Positions 7,143-12,791 of a DNA stretch of 12,791 nt are shown here, one piece after another. This DNA comes from an uncultured bacterium. Its GTDB lineage: Bacteria > Desulfobacterota > Desulfobulbia > Desulfobulbales > Desulfobulbaceae. The notes beneath the pieces are model-generated. The model had not been told where the DNA came from. It did no database searches and was given only the letters and a program-made list of their open reading frames with translations. Where the stretch lies: assembly GCA_903842475.1 (NCBI GenBank), contig CAIMMA010000156.1, positions 1 through 12,791 on the forward strand, read 5' to 3'. The position numbers and the translations under genes are program-made. The first letter of the stretch is position 1. Each line of letters begins with the position of its first letter.

Positions 7143-8177
7143 TTGTTAACCGTATTTATTCTCGCCGTCTGTTGCGCTCTGCTGGTTTCAACAACCTGCT
7201 CGCTTTTTGAAGCCATCCTCCTCTCCATTTCAGCCCCTCAAGTCGAAATGATGGCGGAAAAACATCCCCGGCAGGCCCATGGCATGAAAAAATTAAAGGA
7301 GAACATCGAACAGCCGATTACCGCGATTCTCACCCTCAACACCGTGGCGCACACCATCGGCGCCTCGGTGGCTGGCGCCTATGCCGTCGCCCTGTTTGGT
7401 GCAAATGGGCTGATCTGGTTTTCGCTTATTTTCACCCTGACAATTCTTCTCTTCACTGAAATTCTGCCCAAAACCATCGGGGTGACCTATTCACGACAGC
7501 TGGCGCCGCATATTGTTTTTCCACTGCAAGTGTTTATTCTGCTACTCCAGCCGTTGATCTGGCTGGCGCAACGGATGACCCGGCTGGTGCCCAATAGTCA
7601 CAAAGCACATCAGATCTCGGCAGCGGAACTCAAAACCATCGCCAGTCTCAGCAGAAAATCAGGGGAAATTGAAGCTGATCAGGAAAAAGTAATCGCCAAC
7701 ATCCTGCAACTTGGAGAAAAATCAGTTCGCCAGGTGATGACGCCGAGGACCGTCACCTTCTCCGCCTCCCAAACCTTGACCATCAAGGAAGCTGCACGCA
7801 TGGAAGGCAAATGGCGGATGCACAGCAGGGTGCCGGTCTACGACGGCGAGTTGGACAATGTGGTGGGGATCGTTCTGAGCCAGGATGTGTTGATGGCTGC
7901 TGCGATCGGTCAAAACAATCTTAAACTGTCACAAATCATGCGACCGGTGCACTTTGTTCCTGAGACTGCTCATCTGGACCGGATTTTTATTGATTTCTTC
8001 GAACGCTACCAACATCTCTTCGTGGTGGTTGACGAGTACGGTAGCGTCACCGGCGTTATCAGCATGGAGGATATCATCGAAGAAATCATCGGCCGGGAGA
8101 TCGTCGATGAATCCGACAAGGCTCGTAATATGCGGGAACTAGCCCGGATCAGAAAAAACAAACTCCACACCGTCTGA
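7143..8177 (+). CDS. CNNM (DUF21) plus tandem CBS domain membrane protein
   Basis: An inner-membrane protein of the CNNM/CorB/HlyC-related group, in several members linked to Mg2+ or Co2+ export and homeostasis. The 344 residues divide into an N-terminal CNNM transmembrane domain (hydrophobic segments near 1-30, 60-85, 88-108 and 122-145, with TEILPKT at 105-111) and a CBS pair. The first CBS follows VMTPRTVTF (198 onward); the second ends with VVVDEYGSVTGVISMEDIIEEIIG at about 294-317. The chain ends about 27 residues later, so the usual C-terminal CorC_HlyC domain is absent. The start is TTG 7143 with GGAG at 7133-7136, spaced 6 bases. The conserved domain boundary leaves no room for a later start. 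The substrate ion is not shown by the sequence. Confidence 0.88.
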   Translation: MLTVFILAVCCALLVSTTCSLFEAILLSISAPQVEMMAEKHPRQAHGMKKLKENIEQPITAILTLNTVAHTIGASVAGAYAVALFGANGLIWFSLIFTLTILLFTEILPKTIGVTYSRQLAPHIVFPLQVFILLLQPLIWLAQRMTRLVPNSHKAHQISAAELKTIASLSRKSGEIEADQEKVIANILQLGEKSVRQVMTPRTVTFSASQTLTIKEAARMEGKWRMHSRVPVYDGELDNVVGIVLSQDVLMAAAIGQNNLKLSQIMRPVHFVPETAHLDRIFIDFFERYQHLFVVVDEYGSVTGVISMEDIIEEIIGREIVDESDKARNMRELARIRKNKLHTV

Positions 8178-8271
8178 ACTTTCTACAAAATATTTTTGAT
8201 TCCTGTTCAGTGGAATCTGGCGATTAAAAACGATCCGTGGTAGTTTGCCGCATTAAAAAATAACTTTTTTT

Positions 8272-8303
8272 GCAGGATGTTTTCCAGATGCCGTCCATCC
8301 TGC
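8272..8303. repeat. 8-bp inverted repeat upstream of the SH3 protein gene
   Basis: GCAGGATG (8272-8279) and CATCCTGC (8296-8303) are perfect inverse complements with a 16-base loop. A T tract (8265-8271) precedes the stem on the plus strand, which is the wrong side for a plus-strand terminator. A terminator for the upstream CNNM gene is therefore not supported; it may be a leader RNA hairpin. Confidence 0.35.
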
Positions 8304-8322
8304 GGGAAATACCGGCCAAGGT

Positions 8323-8342
8323 CTGTTTCCTGCAGGTTACAG
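8323..8342. repeat. 20-bp interrupted palindrome centred on CCTGCAGG
   Basis: CTGT-tt-CCTGCAGG-tt-ACAG is symmetrical except for a TT/TT mismatch in each arm. It lies 64 bp upstream of the SH3 protein start, 19 bases after the neighbouring inverted repeat. It could be an operator-like dyad or an RNA hairpin. There is no further evidence. Confidence 0.3.
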
Positions 8343-8406
8343 GACAACAGCCCCCCTTTGCAGGCCTAATCTTTTCCATCCTTTGTTTATCAGGAACCTT
8401 TCTTCC

Positions 8407-9081
8407 ATGAACATGCTGCCTCCTTGTCATCGCCCCACATATACCGCCATCTCTCTTATCCTACTCGGTTGTCTGGCCGTCTCTCCGGTCCTGGCCGAGA
8501 CCAGATATATCAAACCAAGCCTGGATGTCAGTCTCCGGCAGTCCCAGAACAACACCGCCAAAACCGTAGCCAACGTACCGATGGGCACGTCGGTTGAGTT
8601 GGTTCAGGGGGATAATGAATGGTCGCTGATCCGGTTGCAGAATAATACCGAAGGGTGGGTGCGTAGTCGCTTTCTCAGCAATGCACCCCTCTTGCCGCCT
8701 GGCAATCTTAAGGGAGCTGCGGGGACCGAAACAGTTCCTCTTGATGTCCCGGCACGTTTTAAGGAACTGGCCGATGAAAATGGCCGCCTGCGCAAAGAAC
8801 TCGCTACCTGCACCGCCGACCGTAACACCATCGCCGATAAATACCAGACGCTGGCGGGTGATCCCAACAGTATCCTGCACGCGAAGACCTCCCTGGGTGA
8901 GGCCCAACGTCAGATCGAAGAATTACAGGCCAAACTTGCCGCCACCCAAATTGAGAACACCGTTCTCGAAAAAAATGAATCAATCAAATGGTTTCTCGCA
9001 GGCAGCATTGTCCTCCTGTTCGGTTGGCTCGTCGGACGTTTGACCGCCAACGGCCGCAAGAAAAAACCATCGCTGCTGTAA
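8407..9081 (+). CDS. SH3 domain, coiled-coil, C-terminally anchored membrane protein (TIGR04211/YgiM-like)
   Basis: The 224-residue product has a signal peptide (hydrophobic 12-28, likely cut after SPVLA at 30). A bacterial SH3 domain covers about 31-95 and includes SLRQSQNN, GTSVELVQGDNEWSLIRLQ and GWVRSRFL. A coiled-coil-like region runs from about 115 to 190, a transmembrane segment covers about 194-212 (WFLAGSIVLLFGWLVG), and the tail is lysine-rich. This is the architecture of the TIGR04211/YgiM family. The SH3 and coil should face the periplasm with the tail in the cytoplasm. The molecular role is not established; peptidoglycan binding is inferred from the SH3 domain. ATG 8407 is chosen over the upstream TTG 8383 because AGGAA lies at 8392-8396 and the signal peptide then has a normal length. 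ATG 8413 is also possible. Confidence 0.82.
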   Translation: MNMLPPCHRPTYTAISLILLGCLAVSPVLAETRYIKPSLDVSLRQSQNNTAKTVANVPMGTSVELVQGDNEWSLIRLQNNTEGWVRSRFLSNAPLLPPGNLKGAAGTETVPLDVPARFKELADENGRLRKELATCTADRNTIADKYQTLAGDPNSILHAKTSLGEAQRQIEELQAKLAATQIENTVLEKNESIKWFLAGSIVLLFGWLVGRLTANGRKKKPSLL

Positions 9082-9100
9082 TGGCCCGTTAACGTAGGGG

Positions 9101-10213
9101 TTAGTTCATCGCCTCTAGAGCAACCTTGATATCAATGGTGACGGCGTCGCGCAACACAGAGAGGACAACAGTTTCACCGACCTCGTACCGCTCGAGTTCA
9201 TCGCGCAGCATATCGTAATCGGTTACCTTCTTGTTGTTCACCGCCAAAATAACATCACCCACCACCAACCCATCGCGTACTTGGGTCGTCCCCCTCAAAC
9301 CAGCCTTTTCGGCGGTAGATCCGGGGAGAACCTTGAGCACCAACACGCCGCCCAAACCCAACTCTTCGGTCAGGTGACGGTTGGCAAGCGTGATCCCTAG
9401 TCCCGGACGAATAACTTTTCCCCGACTAATAATTTGTGGAACCACCCGGTTCACCTCACCCACCGGCACGGCAAAGCCTATCCCCGAACTGGCTCCAGAG
9501 GGGCTGTAGATCGCGGTATTGACCCCGATCAACCTGCCGGCGCTATCCAAAAGCGGTCCCCCGGAATTGCCGGGGTTAATTGCCGCATCGGTTTGAATGA
9601 CATCTCGGATGGTCCGTCCAGTGACCGCTGTTATCTCACGACCAAGCGCACTGACCACCCCGGTGGTCAGTGTCTGGTCAAGGCCGAACGGGTTTCCGAT
9701 GGCAAACACCTTTTGCCCTACCAGCAGATTCTTGGACTCGCCGATGGCCAGCGGTCTGAGTTTATCGACAGGCGCGGAAATCTGCAGAACTGCGATATCG
9801 CGATCAGGCGCCGCCCCCACCAGCACCGCTTTCCAGGAACTGCGATCGGCCAGGGTGACCTCCAGTCGACTAGCGTCGGAAATAACATGGTAATTGGTGA
9901 CAATCCGGCCTTGTGTATCCCAGATAAACCCGGAACCCGTCCCTTGGGGAATTTCATAGACATTGAGGCTAAACAGGTTCCGCCGTACAGCGATGCTGGT
10001 GATATACACCACTGAAGGCGCAGCGTTACGAAAGATATCGATGGTGTTTTTTTCGTCACCGGCAAGATCACCGCGAGCTTCAATTGGGCGGGATAGGGCC
10101 TTGGGATCATGCGGCGCGGGTTGAAAGGTTTGCAACAGCAACCAGCCAACCACCCCGGCGATCGCCAGGAGATAGAGGAGTTTCAGTCTACCGCGAGTAG
10201 GAAAGGGAGCCAA
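9101..10213 (-). CDS. DegS-like membrane-anchored HtrA serine protease, single PDZ
   Basis: A periplasmic protease of the HtrA/Do family, tethered by an N-terminal transmembrane segment (about 11-29) after a basic start. The trypsin-like domain carries the triad H109 (in TNYHV), D139 (in DRDIAVL) and S217 (in NPGNSGGP). One PDZ domain follows (about 268-365), with GLGITLANRH and GLVVGDVILAVNNKKV. With 370 residues, one anchor and one PDZ, it resembles DegS more than the soluble two-PDZ DegP. Whether it triggers a sigma-E-type pathway cannot be told here. The start is TTG 10213, with AAGAGG at 10221-10226 spaced 7 bases. It lies 103 bp downstream of corA on the same strand with no evident terminator, so read-through from corA is possible. 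Its stop is 19 bp from the convergent SH3 gene's stop. Confidence 0.93.
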   Translation of the reverse strand: MAPFPTRGRLKLLYLLAIAGVVGWLLLQTFQPAPHDPKALSRPIEARGDLAGDEKNTIDIFRNAAPSVVYITSIAVRRNLFSLNVYEIPQGTGSGFIWDTQGRIVTNYHVISDASRLEVTLADRSSWKAVLVGAAPDRDIAVLQISAPVDKLRPLAIGESKNLLVGQKVFAIGNPFGLDQTLTTGVVSALGREITAVTGRTIRDVIQTDAAINPGNSGGPLLDSAGRLIGVNTAIYSPSGASSGIGFAVPVGEVNRVVPQIISRGKVIRPGLGITLANRHLTEELGLGGVLVLKVLPGSTAEKAGLRGTTQVRDGLVVGDVILAVNNKKVTDYDMLRDELERYEVGETVVLSVLRDAVTIDIKVALEAMN

Positions 10214-10316
10214 GATTGGGCCTCTTCAAAGGGGGGAACAGGGGCAGGGGTTGGATTTCCAATACCAGGATGGCCAAACCCTCTCGCAACCAAGGGAAGG
10301 TTCTTCAGCCAAATGA

Positions 10317-11249
10317 TTACAACCACTTTTTCCGTCGGAAAAAAAGCAGGGTCATGGCTGAGGAAAGGAACATCAACAAAATCGCAAACGGATACCCCCA
10401 GATCTGATCCAGTTCAGGCATGTATTTGAAATTCATACCATAGGCGCTGGCGATGAGGGTCGGAGGCATGAAGATCACGGTGACCACGGTAAAAATTTTG
10501 ATTACCCGGTTCTGTTCCATGTCAACCAAGCCAAGAAAGGTGTTTTGGAGAAACTCGAGGCGCTCGAAATTAAACGAGGTATGATCAAGGAGAGAACCGA
10601 CATCCTTAATCATGATACGCATATTTTCATAATCCTCTTTCGGAAACATCTTACTCTTGAGCAGGGAGGAGAGAATACGCTGTTTCTCAACTATATTCTC
10701 GCGGATGGATATGGTCGATTCCTGCAAAGCCGTAATTTTCAGCAGTATTTCTTTATTGGGTTCCTTGTCGCCGATCATCTGCTTGCTGATCGCGGAAATT
10801 CTATCCGTGATTGTCTCGATAAGGTCAGCATCAAAGTCGATACGGGTTTCGAGAATGGTTAAAAAAATATCGTCGCCATCGACCGGCTTAATTGCCCGCA
10901 ATTTACGGTAGGTCTCGGAGAACGATCTGAATTCATGGGTACGCTGGGTTATCAGGATCTTATCTTTTATGATAAAAGATACCGGCTCGTTGATGAAATT
11001 GTCATTCTCCTGAATGAGGAAATTAAGGTTGATACCTATCTCGTCTTCGGTCTCGACGTATTTCGAACTGCTTTCAATTTCTTCACTCTCCTGTTTGGTA
11101 AAGAGTTCAACTCGAAAATCCCGCTCAACCTGATGCTTTTCCTCATCGGTGGGATTTATCAAATCGATCCAGAAAATATTAGGGCTGACGGTACTGTCAC
11201 CGCTGGCCATCTTCACCATTTTATTATCTAAGAAAAAATAATTGACCAT
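10317..11249 (-). CDS. corA: CorA family Mg2+/Co2+ channel-transporter
   Basis: The 310-residue product has a large, charged cytoplasmic N-terminal domain (1 to about 245) that includes long helical stretches. Two transmembrane helices follow (about 250-269 and 286-304), and the tail is basic (RRKKWL). The family signature GMN is at 271-273, followed by FKYMPEL in the external loop. This layout is specific to the pentameric CorA channel, which imports Mg2+ (and Co2+, Ni2+) across the inner membrane. The start ATG 11249 has AGGA at 11258-11261, spaced 8 bases. The gene has its own candidate promoter about 200 bp upstream and lies 268 bp after rsmI. Base composition looks lower in GC than in the genes to its left. 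Confidence 0.93.
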   Translation of the reverse strand: MVNYFFLDNKMVKMASGDSTVSPNIFWIDLINPTDEEKHQVERDFRVELFTKQESEEIESSSKYVETEDEIGINLNFLIQENDNFINEPVSFIIKDKILITQRTHEFRSFSETYRKLRAIKPVDGDDIFLTILETRIDFDADLIETITDRISAISKQMIGDKEPNKEILLKITALQESTISIRENIVEKQRILSSLLKSKMFPKEDYENMRIMIKDVGSLLDHTSFNFERLEFLQNTFLGLVDMEQNRVIKIFTVVTVIFMPPTLIASAYGMNFKYMPELDQIWGYPFAILLMFLSSAMTLLFFRRKKWL

Positions 11250-11430
11250 TGCTGCTTTCCTGAAGAAAATATGGGTTGGACTTTTGAGCGTACGTTTCGG
11301 AAATGAACGATCATCCAGGGTCAGTATCGCTCCAAAGCATCGCGGAACAACCGGTCAGGAATCTATGGCGATGACAGGGGGACAGCCTGTTTTACAATCT
11401 TCAGTTATTGAGAATACGGTCCGACCTTTG

Positions 11431-11485
11431 ATTATAATCGACAAATATCTATTGAATAGTAATGAACAGCCTAGCAAAAAGTCAA
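11431..11485 (-). promoter_or_regulatory. Candidate corA promoter(s)
   Basis: On the minus strand, TTGACT (11485-11480) is followed after 18 bp by TACTAT (11461-11456). A perfect TATAAT lies further downstream (11436-11431) but has no good -35 at the right distance. Both sit just after the rsmI stop and well ahead of corA, so corA would have a leader of roughly 175-200 nt. The dyad GGTC-G-GACC (11426-11418) falls close to the start expected from the second -10 and could be an operator. Confidence 0.45.
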
Positions 11486-11517
11486 TCGGTAAAAATGGAG
11501 ATTGGGCGCTATTGCGG

Positions 11518-12393
11518 TCACACACTATCCTGCCAGATCGACAGAGCTTTTTTATAGACCATGGACCTAGGCAAATCGAGATCTTCAGCTATCGCTTGGA
11601 CAGCATCTTTCAAGGTCGAGTGCAGTGTATCTCTATACCAGAAGAGCAGTTCTTCAAGATTGTCAGGTTTCTCGGTCGAGGGGGGAGTTGCCCCTTGGAT
11701 GATGAGTACCAGTTCGCCTTTGATGCCGTTCTTAATAATCTGGTTATAGAGGCCAGAAACTGTACCCTCTTGACATTCTTCATGAATCTTGGTCAATTCA
11801 CGAAAAAGCTGAACTGGCCGATCGCCGAGAAAAGAAAGCATGTCAGCCAATGTGGCGCTGATACGATGCGGTGATTCATAAAAGATGAGCGTAAATGGCA
11901 AACTGGAAAGTGTCCGGAGAGTTTTACGGCGATCGGATTTATTTGCAGGAAGAAATCCCCCGAAGAAAAAACTCGTCTGCGTTAACCCAGCGATGGATAA
12001 GGCGGCGGCAAGAGCAGAGGGGCCAGCAACCGCAACGATTTCGACACCAGCGGCTCTTGCTTTACTGACCAGAACAGCACCTGGATCAGAAACTGCTGGT
12101 GTCCCGGCATCAGAGACCAAAGCTATGTTTTTGCCGGAAAGTAGCATCTGCAGGAGTTTTCCTGCTTTTTCTTGCTCTTTTTCGCGATAATAACTGGTCA
12201 ACGGAGTGTTGATCTGCAGATGTCGACAAAGATTTTTGGTATGCCGCGTATCTTCACAGGCGATCAAATCAACTGTGGTTAAGGTGGCAATAGCCCTGTG
12301 GCTGAGATCGCCAAGATTGCCGATAGGGGTTGCAACCACATATAACCGACCTTTTTGATCAGGTTCTTTATTGTCTACAGAAATGTGGCGCAT
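11518..12393 (-). CDS. rsmI: 16S rRNA 2'-O-methyltransferase RsmI (C1402)
   Basis: Methylates the ribose of C1402 in the decoding centre of 16S rRNA, using S-adenosylmethionine. The 291-residue product has the family landmarks in order: TPIGNLGDLSHRA at 22-34, CEDTRHT at 46-52, SDAGTPAVSDPG at 94-105, the GPSALAAAL stretch from about 124, FYESPHRI at about 171-178, and RELTKIHEE. Usual members read PGPSA where this one has AGPSA, a mild change. The start ATG 12393 has only a distant GAAGGA about 13 bases upstream, so expression may be weak. No better in-frame start fits the conserved N-terminus. The gene lies downstream of an rRNA operon on the same strand, beyond a strong terminator. It has an AT-leaning composition like corA. 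Confidence 0.94.
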   Translation of the reverse strand: MRHISVDNKEPDQKGRLYVVATPIGNLGDLSHRAIATLTTVDLIACEDTRHTKNLCRHLQINTPLTSYYREKEQEKAGKLLQMLLSGKNIALVSDAGTPAVSDPGAVLVSKARAAGVEIVAVAGPSALAAALSIAGLTQTSFFFGGFLPANKSDRRKTLRTLSSLPFTLIFYESPHRISATLADMLSFLGDRPVQLFRELTKIHEECQEGTVSGLYNQIIKNGIKGELVLIIQGATPPSTEKPDNLEELLFWYRDTLHSTLKDAVQAIAEDLDLPRSMVYKKALSIWQDSV

Positions 12394-12661
12394 AATTGCA
12401 AGGGCATCCTTCTCTATACCGCCTATCAGGCCAGGTAAGTATTTTTTGGTTTTAGAAATCGATTATTATCGGTGCAGCCCAATGATTCAGGAGCTGAACA
12501 GGCTTTCCATTTTCAGCCAATAGAGCAAAATGCGACAATGAATAGATACCTTACCGCAAAGCTTTTTGCCAACATCATATTATCATCAACCATCTTGCGA
12601 TGGAGAGACAGATTCGGGCTTTCAATCCTATCTGCCCGTAAAAGTTACGGATGGTGCGGCC
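12394..12661. other. Intergenic region between rsmI and the rRNA operon terminator
   Basis: No tRNA, no repeat and no convincing gene is seen in these 268 bases. On the minus strand, a candidate rsmI promoter reads TTGGCA (12572-12567), an 18-bp spacer and TATCTA (12548-12543). The -35 is good and the -10 weak. A 26-codon minus-strand frame (beginning MVDDNMMLAK) is present, but has no ribosome binding site worth the name. Confidence 0.4.
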
Positions 12662-12700
12662 AAAAAAAAAGCCTCATCAATCGAGTGATTGATGAGGCTT
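12662..12700 (-). terminator. rRNA operon terminator
   Basis: On the minus strand, AAGCCTCATCAATC (12700-12687), loop ACTC (12686-12683) and GATTGATGAGGCTT (12682-12669) form a perfect 14-bp hairpin. A run of T follows (plus-strand A run 12662-12670). It begins about nine bases after the 5S rRNA 3' end, as expected for the end of an rrn operon. Confidence 0.93.
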
Positions 12701-12708
12701 AGGTATAA

Positions 12709-12791
12709 ACCGGCGGCGACCTACTCTCCCACATAGTCTCCCATGCAGTACCATCGGCGCTGAAGAGCTTAACTTCCGTGTTCGGAATGGG
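12709..12791 (-). rRNA. rrf: 5S ribosomal RNA, 3' part (runs off the window)
   Basis: The minus strand reads the conserved 5S core: CCCATTCCGAACACGGAAGT, then TTAAGC, GCGCCGATGGTACTGC, GGGAGA and GAGAGTAGGTCGCCGCCGG at the 3' end. About 83 of roughly 117 bases lie in the window; the 5' end is beyond the right edge. The exact 3' end is estimated from the position of the terminal stem strand CGCCGCCGG and may be off by a few bases. An intrinsic terminator follows at once. The 16S and 23S genes are expected to the right. Confidence 0.93.

Noticed and set aside
11242..11874. 210-codon plus-strand frame spanning the corA-rsmI gap
   Set aside because: It runs antisense into rsmI and has no family resemblance or ribosome binding site.
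12472..12702. 76-codon plus-strand frame next to the 5S gene
   Set aside because: It runs through the rRNA terminator hairpin and its A tract, and shows no domain or start signal.
1..12791. Defence system, prophage, insertion sequence, CRISPR array or biosynthetic cluster
   Set aside because: Every substantial gene resolves to a core housekeeping family. No transposase, integrase, repeat-spacer array or terminal inverted repeat was seen.

Overview
This 12.8 kb window looks like ordinary chromosome of a Gram-negative bacterium. Signal peptides, a membrane-anchored HtrA protease and an SH3/coiled-coil membrane protein of the TIGR04211 type point to a diderm. The Pseudomonas/yeast-type LeuA and the general gene mix make a Desulfobacterota (former Deltaproteobacteria) member my best guess; that placement is inference, since no lineage-specific marker is present. 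I see no phage, transposon, CRISPR array or toxin-antitoxin module.

Layout, left to right. A plus-strand medium-chain acyl-CoA ligase (AlkK-like, about 140-1780) converges on a minus-strand leucine unit: leader peptide, attenuator terminator, leuA and creA (4258 down to 1836). Next come minus-strand pepA and fbp (6980 to 4341), probably one transcript. Divergent from pepA is a plus-strand CNNM/CBS membrane protein (7143-8177), followed by a plus-strand SH3/coiled-coil membrane protein (8407-9081). That gene converges, with a 19 bp gap, on a minus-strand DegS-like protease (10213 to 9101). Upstream of the protease on the same strand are corA (11249 to 10317), rsmI (12393 to 11518), a strong intrinsic terminator, and the 3' part of a 5S rRNA gene at the right edge. 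So the tail of an rRNA operon reads leftward into the window.

The most interesting element lies in front of leuA. A perfect -35 box is followed by a 26-codon reading frame with five leucine codons, four of them within codons 7-11. Downstream is a perfect 11-bp hairpin followed by a U tract, directly before the leuA ribosome binding site. A segment inside the leader peptide gene (4145-4157) can pair over 13 bases, with one G-U, with the 5' arm and loop of that terminator (4082-4094). It can also pair with a segment just upstream (4157-4161). This is the complete set of alternative structures needed for ribosome-mediated leucine attenuation, and creA would fall under the same control because it starts 4 bases after the leuA stop.

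The remaining genes are housekeeping: fatty acid activation, leucine synthesis, gluconeogenesis (fbp), peptide turnover (pepA), divalent cation transport (CNNM protein, corA), envelope quality control (HtrA) and 16S rRNA methylation (rsmI). The corA/rsmI stretch looks visibly more AT-rich than the rest.
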